Shown in pieces: positions 1 through 12,589 of a stretch of DNA of 64,000 nucleotides. Position numbers and translations under genes: made by a program. Location: positions 37,821-101,820 of the forward strand of contig JAPTJF010000210.1 in the NCBI GenBank assembly GCA_029339195.1. The letters run 5' to 3'. The notes below the pieces were generated by a model. It had not been told where the DNA came from and did not search any database. It saw only the letters and a program-made list of their open reading frames with translations. Source of the stretch: Micractinium sp. NFX-FRZ (taxonomy: Eukaryota > Chlorophyta > Trebouxiophyceae > Chlorellales > Chlorellaceae). How positions within the stretch are numbered: position 1 is the stretch's first letter; each line of letters opens with the position of its first letter.

Positions 1-173
1 CTGCTGCTGCTGGTTATGATGATGTCGATGCACCAGAGAGCAACAAGCTGGGTGGCGCGCACCCGTGTTATCAGCAGGCAGGCCGGCTAGGGGGTGGCAG
101 GGCTTGCTGGTGCCACGTAACTCCCTGATCTGATCCTCGGACTGCTTTACCGCCCCACCCGCTGTGCAGGCAG

Positions 174-1669
174 ACGCTCACGTCTGTGCGGCTGTCTGGC
201 CCCACGCTCTTCGCCCCCATCATTACAGCGGCATCACAGGTAGCGCCCCCATGCACTAAGTTGGCCCTGACCTGGCCCTCCTGCCTCCGTAGACAGCACA
301 AAGGGGCCTGGCGCTGCCTGCACGCCCTGCTCGTGTTTTAACGTGCCTCCCCCTCCCCCGGTGCCCGCTGTGCGCGCCTGCAGCTGGCGGCGCAGCCAAG
401 TGCGCACCCCCAGTACTACGTGCTGCTCATCCTGACGGACGGGTGAGAGACATAGGGGGGTGCTGTGATGCATGGTTGGCGGCAGCAGGTGCAGAGAATC
501 ACCTGCATGCTGCTGTTTGTTGTGCCCCTGCCTGCCTGCCCCGCCCCCGCTCAGGACCCTCCCCTGCCCACCCCTCCTGCCCCCTGCCCCTGCAGCTGCA
601 TCATGGACATGAACAACACGGTGAGGCCAGAGGGGCCAGTAGTAGGTTTATGCAAGTTCCCCAGCAGCACAGCGGCGGCACATGCCGGGGCTTGGGAAGC
701 GCGCTGCCCCGGCGTGCACCTCGCCCTGGTCCCTGCCTGCCTTACCAGCCCCACTTCACCTGCCCTGCCTGCGCCGTGCAGCTGACAGCGCTGGTCAACG
801 CCTCGGGCCTGCCCCTCTCCCTGCTCATCATTGGGGTGGGGAACGACGATTTTGCGGCCATGGAGGTGTGTGGGTGCCTGCTCGCCTTCCGCCCCGCCTG
901 CCTGCCTGTCTGCCTGTCGACGTCACCTGTCTCTGCGCCTGCCTCTGCGCCTGCCCACCCATCCCAGCGCCTGCCTTTGTGCCTGCTCACCCGTCCCTGT
1001 GGCTGCCTGTGTGCGTGCCCAGCCATGCCTGTGTGTGCCTCTGCGCCTGCTCACCCGTCCCTGTGCCTGCCTCTTTGCTTGCCCATCCATCCCGCCTGCC
1101 ACCCTGCCAGTCCAAGCCTCCCTCTGTTCATGGCCGCCCCAATCCCTGCTGCAGTTCCTGGACGCCGACGACCGTCGGCTGCGTGCGCCCGACGGCCGCA
1201 TGGCGCAGCGCGACTGTGTGCAGTTTGTGCCCTTCCGCCCCCACCAGGCAAGGCCGGGATGCATGCCCGTGCGCGTAACAGCAAGCGGGGCAGCCTGCGG
1301 GAGGCAAGCTGGCGTGGGGCGAAATTGCAACCGGCGGGCGGCTGCATGTCTCGCCCCTGCCCGACTCCCATCCCTCCCAACTCGTCCCCTGTTTCCCTCT
1401 CACACCACACTCACACCACACACCCCCCGCAGCGCGACACGGTGGAAGGCCTGGCCTCCAAGCTGCTGGCGGAGCTGCCCGGCCAGGTGGTCGAGTACTT
1501 CCACGATATGAAGAGGGTGCCGCCGCCGCCCAAGCGCAAGGCACCCCCGCCGGCGATGGCGGCAGCGCCAGCGCCCGCGGGCGCAGACGTGCCACCTATC
1601 ACCGTGGCTCATGTCGCCACAGGAGTCCCCGCTGGCAATGACGACAAGCGCTTCCCCAGCCTGATATGA
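174..1669 (+). CDS. Copine family protein, C-terminal part (5' end outside window)
   Basis: Six exons can be joined in phase: 174-239, 384-442, 596-620, 782-865, 1155-1247 and 1433-1669. The product reads SVRLSGPTLFAPIITAAS, then YYVLLILTDG, MDMNNT, LPLSLLIIGVGNDDF, RDCVQFVPF and LLAELPGQVVEYF, ending with TGA. This is the second half of the copine vWA domain, closer to plant BON1-type copines than to RGLG ubiquitin ligases. The C2 domains must lie upstream of the window. Copines are calcium-dependent phospholipid-binding proteins at the plasma membrane; in plants they act in growth and defence homeostasis. After the vWA domain comes a Pro/Ala-rich tail of about 50 residues with no RING. The intron after 1247 begins with GC rather than GT. 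Bases 1-173 look like intron. Family call confident; exact gene uncertain. Confidence 0.85.
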
Positions 1670-2112
1670 TCGGCTTGCTTGAGCGCAAGCCGTTGCCTTG
1701 TTGTCACCCATGCTGACCCCGTGTCCTCTGTGACCCGTCCTAAATATGTCGCATATTGAGTTGAGTTGCCTCCAGGGTGACATCATTCGTAGACCCCATG
1801 CCATTGCTTGTACCTGCCCTGCCCACTGCTTGTACCACTGCATGCGTTCCCGTCTCTCCTGCATGCGTTCCCGTCACTGCATGCGTTCCCGTCTCTCCAC
1901 TCCAGCGTCACCAAGCAACCCACACCACCCGCACTTTTGACCTTGGCGCGGCGATTGTGTAACTTGAGTGCACGTGTGCAGTGTCACAGCTTCCGAGCCT
2001 GTGTGCCACCATCACATACATGTGCTGCACCCAGGCGGTACTGTACTGCAAGGGTTTCCATAGCCCGACTGCTGCTGCTGCTGCAAAGGTGTTCAAGCCT
2101 CGACAGGGGCCG
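1670..2112. other. Convergent 3' intergenic region with a short tandem repeat
   Basis: This stretch lies between the 3' ends of the copine (+) and the oxygenase (-). It holds the copine 3' UTR and three copies of a GCATGCGTTCCCGTC unit at 1840, 1861 and 1879. No gene was seen. Confidence 0.6.
1958..1962 (+). terminator. TGTAA poly(A) signal of the copine gene
   Basis: TGTAA lies about 290 bases after the copine stop. UGUAA is the usual polyadenylation signal of chlorophyte algae. Confidence 0.5.
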
Positions 2113-5100
2113 TCACGCCGCCGCCCCCGGCTCAACAGCCGCCTTGCTGTAGCCGGCGTGTGTTGCATTGTACCGCTCCAAGATGTGGGCACCCGCCGTG
2201 GTGGGCGGGTACCGAGGCTCCTTCCCCGCCTCCAAGCACTGCACCAGGGGCGGCAAGCAGGGGCAGCAGGGTTGGCAAAGAGCGAACCAAATTGGTGGGA
2301 GCCGCGGTGTTGGCCTGGGCAGGTGGAAGAAAGGCGGATGTCTGCCTGTGTTCGGCCCTGCAGGCACCAACCTGCCAGGCACCAGCGTGCCTGCTCAGCC
2401 AGGCGGGCCTGACACTGCCAGCACGCCCCGCCCCGCTCCGCCCCCCAGCGCTGGCCTGCCTCCGCCCCCGCCCCCTGGCCCGCACACAGCCACACCCTCG
2501 CCTGCGGCAGCGCCTCGACGTGCGCATCAAAGTTGGGCTCAAAGAAGTATGCAATTGAGTAGCGCTCCCGCCCCGTCGTGTTGACCACGCGGTGCAACGT
2601 GGATCGGTACAGCCCGTTGGTCCACCTGGGAGGGGGGCAGTGGGTGGGGTGGAGGCAGAGCATGCAGGGCGGGGGTGTCGTGCCGCAGGGTGGGGATGGG
2701 GGCAGCACTCAGGGTGGGGGGTGAAGGCAGCACTCAGGGCGGGGGTTGGAGGCAGCATGCAGGGTTGGGGTGGGGTGCGGCAGGTCGCAGGTGGGAGTGG
2801 CCCTAAGCAGCAGTACCAGCTCTCCCTCTGGTCGACCAGTGGGCAGAACCAGGCAGGCAGGTGTGTGTGCAGGGCTGGCTGCATGCATCCCTGGCGCTGC
2901 CACCTCCTGGGCCCCCTGCCCGTGCCCCCTCGCCCCGCCCCACCTGCACAGCATGTCTCCCAGGTTCACAATGAACGCCCCCTCCATTGGCGGCACGTCC
3001 CGCCACGCCTTGCCGTCCGTGCAGATCTGCAGCCCCGGCACGCCGTCGGTGCGCAGGAAGGTGAGCATGCCTGCGGGAGGGGGCAAAGAGGCGGGGGTGC
3101 GGGGGCACGGCTGGGCTGGCTGTGGGCCAGCGTGGCCACAAGGGGTAAAACTCTTGGCCCCCTGAGCGACGCCCGGGGTGGCGCCCTGGGAGGCAGGCAC
3201 TCGAGGCATGCCTGGCTGGTGCCCCGACGCAAGCCGCAGCCCGCTCAGGCTGCGTGTTTTTGCATTTGCGGGGTTGAAGTCTGATTTCCGCATGTAGAAC
3301 ACGACACAGACGCCTGGAGGCAGCAGTGTGCTGCCAGGATTGCAAGCAAGCCGCAGTCCCGCCCCAGCCTGCCCACATCTGCCCCTCCCCCTTCTCCCCT
3401 AACCCCTTTCAGCCCTCACCGTAGTCGGTGTGCGCCCCCGCCCCAAACACACCCTCCTCAACATCCGACTGCTCCGCGCTGCAAGGGTGGGGAGTGTGAG
3501 TGGGGCGGCAAGCGCCTCATCCCGGAAGTCAGGTCACACAGCAGCAGCGGGACTCAGACGCAGGGAGCTGTGGCGGCACAGAAGTGGGGGGCTGGGTGAG
3601 GGTCGGGAGCGTTGCATACAACTCGTTCATGCGGCCATGAGCAGGCCCTCCCACAGCAGCAAGCGGTGCAACACACACAAAAGCATGCCAGCCAGCCAGC
3701 CAGCCGCGGCACACCCGACTGTGCCGGGCAATGCACCGTACCTGTAGTGCAGCGGGCGGAGGAAGAGCATGGGGCGGGAGAAGGAGGGGGCAAAGAAGTC
3801 GGGCGGCAGGCGCAGGCTGAGGGCCAGCAGGCGCAGCAGGCGGCTGCCCAGCGCCCCCACCGCCTCAAAGTACGCCTCGGTCGCCTGCGCAGGTCGGAGG
3901 GAGGGCAAGGCAGCGTGGGGGGGGGCAGGCGGGTTTGGGGAGGGAGAGAGGGAGGTGAGAGGGAAGAAATAGGGAGGGAGTGGGAGGGAGGGACAGAGGC
4001 GCGGTGGGAGGCGGCAGACTACAAGCGGTGGGAGGCGGCAGAGAGGGCAATCTGTCAGTGACCCGACCAGCGGTTGTGTCGTGTGCAGCTGAGCAGCCAA
4101 GCAGGCAAGCACACATCGCCCTCAGCGACGTCTCACCAACAAGTTGCTGCCCCGCTTCCCGCCCTCCTCTGCCTCCCACCTCGCGATACCCCGGCAGGTC
4201 TGGCCACTGGTTGGGCCCATGCAGCGGCAGCTTCGCCTCCTCGCTGCCCTCCTCCACGTGCCGCCCGTAGTACAAACCCTCGTGGGTGTCCCCCCGCTGC
4301 GAGTGCTCCGGGTCCAGCGTCTCCTCAGCAAACGGGGTGTAACCGCTGCAGTGGAGGGAAGGGACAGGGTGGTACATGGGGAGGACTGTGAATGCTGGAC
4401 TTGGTAGGGCAACAGGCGGATCACAGCAGTGCTGCGGATCCTGCTTCCTGATAGCAATGGGGGGTGCCGCCCCTGGGGTGAGGGACGGAAAGCATGTGCT
4501 GATGTCAGGGGGGCGGCAGGCGGAGCACAGGGGGGAGCTCAGGGCGCAGCGTCACCTTGGCAGAGGGCGCTGAACCCTTGGGAGTGAGGCCAGGGAGGTC
4601 AGCAGTTCGGGAGGGAAGCAGGGTCGGCATCGCGTGTGACTTTCTACGCATGATGCCAAAAGCAGATGAGCTCTCAAGGTATGCTACCTTAAAAGGCTGC
4701 ACAGTTTGCACGGCCCTGCAGGCCAGCTAAGGCCAGGACAGGGAAGAAAGAAGGCGCCCCTGCCCACAGGAGGAGGCACCCACCCACCCACCCACCCACC
4801 GATAGTACTTGTTGGCGGCCACCCGCATCTTGTCCTCCAGCGGCTGGCTGAAGAAGCGCCGCTGCTGCTCAAACGTGGCGGCCACCAGCTCCTCGGGCAC
4901 AGCGTGGTCGACCACTGCACGGTACGGCAGGCAGGGCGCGCAGGGCAGGGCAGGCAGGGCCATGACTCGCCGCCACTGCACATCTCCCGCTGGTCTGGGC
5001 TGCGCGCTTCACCAGATGAAGTCGAGGATTGTTCCGTTGTGGTGCTGCTCTGAATGGCTGGGCCAGCAGGCGAGGCGACGTTGGGCGCTCCCCGACCCTC

Positions 5101-5448
5101 CAGGACCCGTTTGCTGCTCCGCCTGTTCACTCACGGTAGAAGAAGCCGTCTTCGATGCATGCCTGGCGCAGCACCGCCGCCTCCTCCTCCTCAGGCGCTG
5201 CCAAGCTGACAACTGGGACCTGCAGCCACGATGACGGGGCGGGCAGCGGACGGGGCCAGTGAGGCGGCGCCGCCTACGCTGGCACCGTGCACCGCTGCAA
5301 TGCAGCTCACAGGGTGCGGCGTGCGCTTCCAGTAGTCAAGCAGCGCTGGTCAATATCTTATAAAAACAGGCACGGCAAGCAGGAAGGGAGCCGCTTGTCG
5401 CGCAGACCAGCAACCCTAGAGGCTCACCGGTGCGGCGCCCCCCGCCAT
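2113..5448 (-). CDS. 2-oxoglutarate/Fe(II)-dependent dioxygenase (isopenicillin N synthase-like)
   Basis: Nine exons join in phase: 5448-5428, 5219-5135, 4914-4800, 4345-4180, 3884-3742, 3478-3420, 3070-2944, 2625-2502 and 2238-2113, giving 321 residues. The start is the ATG of MAGGAAP; its exon joins VPVVSL, the usual N-terminal strand. Family marks follow in order: FFYLVDHAVPEEL, KLPLHGPNQWP, AHTDYG (iron ligands H193 and D195), GAFIVNLGDML, RWTNG, LHRVV (third ligand H250) and RYS (R260 and S262, 2-oxoglutarate binding). All catalytic residues are present, so the enzyme should be active on a small-molecule substrate that cannot be named from sequence. The last intron begins with GC (2501-2500). 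The gene is divergent from the cramped-like gene. Confidence 0.93.
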
Positions 5449-5902
5449 GTCGCCCCAAATGCCTGAGACGGTCCTAGAACAAGGCCAACGTCTACCGACG
5501 CGCTAGTTCTGGCCATTTTGTTCAGCTGCTGCCAGCCTGGATGCGCAAAAATGCAACTAGGCTTGACAGCCGCTGAACGCCTGATCGGGCAGCTGGGTTC
5601 GCTTGCTACAGGCACATTGCGTGCCCTGCGTCCCTCCACGCGCTGTCTGCCCCGTCTGCAGCACCGCGCACCGGCGTTTGAACGAACCGCCGTGGCTCCC
5701 CCACCCAGCCTCATTCTCCCGCTCTTAACCGTCTACTGCACTGCAAATATCGTTGTTGTGCACCAGCCGGACAGCTTTACTGCACCGCGGGAGCAGCAGC
5801 ACTTAAAGGCGCAGCGCCAGGCAGCCGCGAAGCGACCCCAGGCGGCAGGTCCCGGCGATCAGTAGCAGAGGAGGGTATGTGCGCAGCCCGGGCGGCCCTG
5901 CT
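5449..5902. promoter_or_regulatory. Divergent promoter region between the oxygenase and the cramped-like gene
   Basis: These 454 bases separate two start codons pointing away from each other, so they must hold both 5' UTRs and probably a bidirectional promoter. No clear TATA box or operator-like element was seen. Confidence 0.5.
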
Positions 5903-8900
5903 ATGACGGCGCCCCAAGCAGGCCAGGAGGCAGCCGGCAGCAGCTCGCCTAGTCAGGGCCCGGCGCGGAGGGAGGCGATGGAGGCACAGCAGAACGGAGC
6001 GGGTGCCAAACTCTCGGAACTGGGCCAGCCCGGCCTGGGAGACGGCCTAGAGGCGGCGCCGTCGTCGGCAGCGGCAGCCGAGGCGGGAGCCGAGGTGGGG
6101 GCGCGCCGGACTTGCAGTTGCTGGCGCGTCACGAAAACGGTGCTGATCCCATGCCTGCAGCCCCTGGCAGCGCGACTGCCTGTTTGTGTTGGAAATCACC
6201 AACTTGCTCTCCAACCCTGCCCTGTGCCCGCTCTGCAGCCGGAGCAGGCGCCTGTGCCCATGGGCGCTGAGGGCACCGAGACGTCAGGCGGCGATGCAGC
6301 CGAGGAGGGTGTGGCAGCAGGCGCTGAGGGGGAGCCAGCAGAGGAGGAGGGCGGCGAGGATGATGGGGGCGAGGATGATGAAGGCGAGGAGGAGGGCGCA
6401 GACGGCGGTAAAGGTGAGCCTGTGGCAAAGGCAGCTTGGGCGTTTGGGCCGGCAGTTGGCAAGCAGTTGAGCAGGCAGGCATGCAGGCAGGCAGGATATT
6501 ATGTAGTGAGCAGCCCAGGCGAGCCGCTGCATGTGTCAACCACTTGTGTGGAGCATGCAGGGCGGGGCTGCAAGTATCCTAGCCTCCTGCATCTGCTGCC
6601 GTGCTGCCGTTGTTGCTTGCTGCTTCCCCACATCTTTCCCTGCCCACCTGCCCCGCGCACTTCCCGCCCACCCGCCTGACCACCACACCCAGTTGCGCTG
6701 CCCCGCCTGCCCTGCCTGGCTTGCAGCCAAGCGCGAGTATGTGCGGTGGACCCCCCAGGAGGAGGGGGTCTTCTACGCAGCCCTGCGTGACGTGGCGGGG
6801 CAGAAGCCGGAGATGTGCCTGAAGGAGGTGACGCGGCGGCTGGGCGGTACCAAGGACTACGCGCAGGTGGTGGGGCGGGAGAGAGGCAGGGGCAGGGCCA
6901 CATGGCTTGTGTGGTTGGCGGTGGCAGGGCAGGCTACCGGCATGTGTGTGGGGCAGGCGGTGGGGTGCGGGACCAGGGGTGGGTGGTGCGCTGTGAGTGG
7001 AGATGTGTGCGGGGCCGGGTCGGGCAGAGAATAGAGGGCTGGAAGCGCGGGGAGGCAGAAGTGGAGCGGCGCCGGAAACAGGGGACAGCAGCAGTGGCCG
7101 CTCCGTCCCATCCCTTGCCACATCGCACCCTTCTCTCCCTCGACCCTGCACCCTTGCACACTCCTTCTCCCCCCCAGGTGCGCCACTACTACTACCGCCT
7201 GATCAAGCGCCTGAACAAGATCCTGGGCAGCGACTCCAAGCTGGACATCAAGAACGCGCTGCAAGTGCACCGGGCCATGATCAAGTTCTGGGAGGTGGTG
7301 AGCGGGGGAGGGGGCGGGGGCGGGGCGGGGGGATGCTGATATGGGGGCAAGTCTAGTGGGGAGGCAGGGGTGGGGGTCGAGGGCAGGGGTGGGGTGGGGA
7401 GCTGCTGATGTAGGTGCAAGTCTGGTGGGGAGGCGGGGGGCGGGGCTGGGCGGGATGGGATGGGACCAAGTCTGGTGGGCAAGGTGAGCGGGAAGGCAAG
7501 GGCGGCAAGGGCGGGAGGGGGGTGCTGCTATAGGGGCAAGTCTACTTGGTCTGGAGGACATGCGGTTGCGGGCGGGCGGGTGGGTGGGCGCGAGGCGGGG
7601 CATGCCTGGGGGCCCACTGCCTGCCTTTGTTGGCCGCCCACCACGCGCTGCTTGGGTGCGCTGCCAACGCTGCCTGCCTGCTGACACCCGCCATCCCCCC
7701 CTGCGTGCTGGTGCCTACAGATGGTGGGCAAGGGGATGCGCGGCACCTGCATGGTGGGCATCATGAAGAAGCCTCGCAAGCAGCGGGAGCTGTCCACCAC
7801 TGTGCAGCGTGGAGTGAAGGCGGTGATGCAGCGCACAGGAGCGGCGGCGGCGGCGGCGGCGGCGGCAGCACCCGCTGGTGCGGCCGCGGTGGCCGCTGCG
7901 GCCACCGCCGCCACAGCAGGGGGTGGGAAAGGCGGCAAGGCGGGTGCTGCGGGTGGCAAGGCTGCCGCTGCCAGCGGCAGCCGAAAACGCAAGCCGCGGA
8001 CGGCGCCCACGGCGGCACCGGCGGCGGCAGGCGGCGCCACTGGCGGCGCTGCTGGCGGCGCTGCTGCTGCTGCTGCTGCTGCCGCCGCGGGAGCCAGCCA
8101 GGGTCAGGATGCCGAGATGGCTGAGGCTGAGGCACCCCCTCCAGCAAAGCTGCCGCGCCGCACCACGGGCCCCAGCACGCGCCGGCAGCAGCTGCAGCTG
8201 CTGGCAGCGGCGGCCGAGGAGGTCGCGGCTGGCTGCAGGACCGGCACCGGCGGCGACGGCGGCAACGCCGGTGGCGGTGCCGCCCCCAGCGGGGGGCAGG
8301 GCAGGGCGGAGGGGAGCTCCCAGAGCCAGACGGGGGCCCACGATGCCGCTGCCAGCGCGTCAGAGCAGCCCGCCAACAGCAGCCACACTGTGGGCAGCCA
8401 GCCGGGTGATGGGGCGCAGCAGGGGGCAGCCAAGGCTGCGCACAGCTTCCGCAGCAGCAGCGGCGGGGGGCTGTCGGGGACGATGCGGGAGGGTAGCATG
8501 GGCCAGGTGCGCAGGGATGGTGATGGGCTGGCAGCTGCTGGGTTGTCCTGCCTGGCACTCACAGTAGCTCTGTGCTCGACTGACAGCTGCTCTGCTGGGT
8601 TCAGCGCACATGCAGTTGTTGCCAGCGGCCGTGTTCCAGGGGCATGTTACCTGTGTGCTCTGTGTCAGCGGCTGCTTCAGCGGTCAGCGCTCATGCGCGT
8701 GCCCCCCGTCGACTCCTAGTTACCCTCCCCGCCCTCCCGCTGCAGGCGGGCAGCAAGCTGCGGCTGCAGCTGATGCCGCTGGACGGCACCACTGCCTCTG
8801 CCATGGCGGCTGCTGGGTACCACCCCTTCCTAGAGCTCACGCTGAGTGTGACCAAGAGCCTGCTGTCCGTGCTGCGCCACCTGGGCACCAAGTGGCAGGC

Positions 8901-10438
8901 GGCGGCGGCGGCGGCGGGCGGTGCCGTGCCCACCAGCGGCAGCGCCCCCCCCATCATCTTTGTGCACCCGCCGGCGGACTGCCCCATCACGCTGCGCGGC
9001 GTCAGCTGGGGCGGGCCCGACTGCGATGGCCAGCTCAAGGTGGGTGGGCTGACGCTGTGCTGGTGCAGCTTCTGAGCTAATAGAGGCTGAATTTTGGCAA
9101 GTGACCGTGCTGTGTCGGTGGCTGTGTCTCGACAGTTATTGCAAGAGTCAATGTGTGCAACCTGCCAATCGCTGTGTGATGTGTGGGGTCCGCCGCCCCC
9201 TGACGCTCCCCTGCTTGGCTTGGCCCCCCTGCTTCTCCGCCCGTCGGCAGGTGGGCGACATCTTTGGCGCGCTTCAGGGCCCAGCCCCCTTCCAGCTGCT
9301 CTACAGTTGGGGCCGCCCAGCCGCCGCCGCCGCCACTGCCACCACTGCCGCACCCAGCGCGGCGCCCAGCACGGCGCCCAGCAAGCAGGCGGCGCGCCCC
9401 AGCAGCAGCCGCGCCACCTCGCAGCTGCGGCAGCAGCAGTCGGCGCGCAAGGATGAGCTGGCAGCGGTGCTGAAGGAGGCAATCTCAGCGGTGGCTACAG
9501 AGCCGGTTGCCGAGGAGCCAATGGCTGCAGATGAGGGGTACCAGCTGCATCAGCAGGCGTGGCCCCAGCAGCAGCAGCAGCAGCAGCAGCAGTGGGGACA
9601 GCCGCCGCAGCCGCCGCCGCCGCAGCAGCAGCAGCAGTGGGGACATCAGCAGGAGGTGCAGCCGCAGCAGGTGGCACACCAGTCGTTCCTGCAGCTGCTC
9701 AACTGCGATGTTGCCATGGCGGCAGGCGAGCCCGGCGGCGGCGCTGACGTGGCAGCAGCAGCAGTGCCGGCAGGGTACATACAGCCAGCAGGGTACATGC
9801 AGCCGGCAGCAGGCGCCTTTGCAAGCCCCCACGCAGCAGCAGCAGCAGCAGGCGCCGGCTATGCAGGCCCCCGTGCAGTGGCAGGATACGGCCAGACGCC
9901 AGGCCCCGGCGCCGGCTGTGCGCAGCCGGCTGGGTTTGTGCCCACAGGCCACTTTGACGAGCAGCTGCCCGCCTCCATGGGGGCGCTGCCGCTGGGCTTT
10001 GATCCTGGCCAGCCTGCAGCAGCCCCGCCGCCCACCACTGCCAGGCGCCGGCGCCCCACCAAGGCCCAGGCAGCGGCAGCAGCGGCAGCGGCTGCTGGGG
10101 AAGGTGGCACGCCGGAGCATGCACTGCCAGGCGGCGACAGCCCGTCTGCTGGCACAGCAGCGGGTCAGCAGGGGCAGGCGCAGGAAGAGGGGCAGGCACC
10201 CTTGACGGAGGTGCGCAAGCCACGCGGCCTGCTGGGCCTGCTGCAGACGCCAGCGGAGAAAGCGGCCCCCCCGGCAGGCAAAACCCCAGGAGGCCAGAAA
10301 GCGCCCAAGTCCTCTGCCAAGCCCAAGAAGGTGGCACAGCCGCGCAAGACGCCAGCCAGCGGCCGCAGCAGTGCCAAGGGCGGCGGGCGGCAGCGCAAGG
10401 GAGCCGCCGCGGCCGCGGCCGCCGCTGCAGCGGAGCAT

Positions 10439-10476
<38 letters not shown>

Positions 10477-11695
10477 GCAGTTTGCCGGCGTGCCGCTGCC
10501 CCCCGGCTTTATGTGGGCGCACATGCACCCGCACCTGCAGCAGCCGCTGCCGCCGCAGCCGCCGCAGCACCAACAGCAGCAGCAGCACATCTCGGTACTG
10601 CAGCAGCCGCCGGTGCTGCAGCACCCGCTGCAGATGGCGGTGCTGCAGGAGCCGCCGCTGGCGCCTGCTCACATGCAGCAGGGCCAGCAGCAGCAGCAGC
10701 AGCAGGGTGCCCTGCTGCAGGCACAGGTGCCGCAGCACCAGGCTGGCGAGGAGGGCGGAGGTGGCCCGCTGGATTTTGCCGGAGACACGCTGCTGCAATT
10801 CTTGGATGGCAACCGCAGTGGTGCGACAGTCGCGGCGGCGGCAGGTGCGTGGGTGGGTGGCTGACCAGGCCTCAGCCCCTCTGCCCAACTGCCAATGACG
10901 GTGCAAATGTAGGGCTCCATGTCAGCATTGCCCACCCACGAAGGTTGACAGCCCACCCACCTGCCTGTGTCTGCAGCGCTCTTTACCTGCCTGCACTCCG
11001 CTCATGCCCCTGCCCCCCCCGCCTGCTACCCCTGCAGGCTTCACCGGCCACCTGTTTGCCGGCCTGCCCAGGGAAGGGCAGCATCCCGACGGTGAGGCCT
11101 CGAAATATACATATCACTCTACCTGTCCTCTGGCCCGGCTGTTGTGCCTGACTGGCGGAGCAGGGTGTGGCGTGGCTGTCGTAGGAGAGTTGCCCTGCCC
11201 AGCGCACCTCCCTCCCTGCTTGTTTGTGCCCCTGATGTTCCACTGACCCACCGACGAGGCACCTCCCCTCCCGGGCCCGCCCCTGACCGCCCCTCCCCAC
11301 CACCCTACCCTGTCTTGTCTGTCCCTGCAGCAGGCGGCGCCGCGCTGCCCGGCTGCGACGACTTCAGCCTCAAGAGCTGGCCCTCCCTGTCGCCGCCCCC
11401 CAACTTCCAGCTTCCCGACGGCTTCCACACGGGGCTGTCGCCCATCCGCAAGCCGCGGGGGGCGCCCGGGGCTGGGGGCACGCTGACAGGCGGCGTGGGG
11501 GCGTCAAAAGCCCACGGCGCAGCGGCGGCCGCGGCAGCCGGGCTGGATGCTGTGCTAGGCCCCACCGATTTCAGCATGCTGATGGCTGGCATGACCGGCG
11601 CCACAGGCACCACTGCCACTGGAGCCGATGGCTCTGCAGCTGCCGGCGAGCGGCAGGTGGCGGCACAGGGAGGACCAGGAACTGCGGCCACTGCA

Positions 11696-11734
<39 letters not shown>

Positions 11735-12073
11735 CACGCCTCGGTGGCAGCTCTGCCAGTGGTGGATTCATTCTATGGTGGGGCCACCACCCTGCTGGGC
11801 TTCCTGGGGGGCGGGGCCACCCACATGGGTGGTCCCACCCGCAAGCCAGGTGGCGGCGGCGACACGGGCACTGGCCTGCCGCTGCCGCTGGACAAAGACC
11901 TGGCTGACCTGACTTTTGACTTTGGCAGCCTGCTGGGTGTGGGAGACGCAGCACCCAGCTGGCTGGGACCGCAGGGGCCCCCGGCGCACCATGCAACGCA
12001 GCAGCAGCAGCAGCAGCAGCAGCCGGCGGCAGCGCTGGGTGACCGTCCTTTCGCTGCGCTGTTTGGCAAGTGA
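5903..12073 (+). CDS. Cramped/TSL-kinase interacting protein 1-like SANT-domain nuclear protein
   Basis: Exons 5903-6094, 6239-6413, 6727-6866, 7178-7297, 7721-8506, 8746-9039, 9251-10844, 11038-11091 and 11331-12073 join in phase to 1,365 residues. Residues about 123-210 form the SANT/Myb module (REYVRWTPQEEGVFY, then VRHYYYRLIKRLNKIL), followed by Ala-rich low complexity. Residues about 473-590 match the second conserved block of plant TKI1 and animal cramped: KLRLQLMPLDG, HPFLELTLSVTKSLLSVL and VGDIFGALQG. The remaining 750 residues are Gln/Ala/Pro/Gly-rich with runs of up to about ten Gln. Cramped proteins act in chromatin and histone-gene control; TKI1 binds the Tousled kinase. An ATG at 5903 was preferred because the open frame upstream has only a GTG. 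The long disordered C-terminus is the odd feature. Family call confident, role inferred. Confidence 0.88.
10438..10480 (+). repeat. CAG repeat coding polyglutamine
   Basis: A nearly pure CAG run codes about fourteen Gln in the cramped-like protein. Similar shorter runs occur at about 9567-9594, 10687-10707, 11700-11732 and 12000-12021 in the same gene. Confidence 0.85.
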
Positions 12074-12589
12074 GCCAGGCTGGCCAGCGTGTGGAAGGGC
12101 GGCTTGCCTTGTCCAGCCGGCCTGCGTTTTCCCGACTAAAAAACGTGACTTTGACCGCACTTGCCCTACCCCACTCTGCACCACCCGACGGCACCCATGT
12201 GCATTCCCTTCCCCCTTGGCAGACTCCCACCACCTCTTTGAGCCTCATCCTTCTCATGTTTACCTCCCTGCTCAGTGCACCCAACGGCTCAGCGCGATTG
12301 ACAGCATGTGCGCCGCCGCCCTGCATGGAGCTGCCGTGGGCCCTGAACCCCGCCTGTTTACTTGGCCTGGCCCCTTGGCCGTGTAACAAATGCCATTTGC
12401 ATCACTTACAGCCTGCAACTGTGGGGACACACGAAGGGTGGCTTGGAAAGGAAGGAATCATGCGCTGCAGCGGTGTCTTCAAGCGGGCCGCCCGCGGCTG
12501 CCGCTGGGAGCGCTGAGCTTCTGCTTTGAGCCAGGCGGATCTGGCGGCGTGTGGCGCTCTGCGCTTTGCTGTAGCCTCCTCAAAGCGCC
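12074..12589. other. Intergenic: cramped-like 3' UTR and promoter of the next gene
   Basis: These 516 bases carry the 3' UTR up to about 12400 and then the presumed promoter and leader of the first UBP12-like gene. No additional gene was seen. Confidence 0.6.
12382..12386 (+). terminator. TGTAA poly(A) signal of the cramped-like gene
   Basis: TGTAA lies 308 bases after the stop codon at 12071-12073, a usual chlorophyte 3' UTR length. Confidence 0.55.

Noticed and set aside
443..1669. A 408-codon plus-strand frame covering the copine exons
   Set aside because: It reads through introns; only the last 79 codons agree with the spliced copine model.
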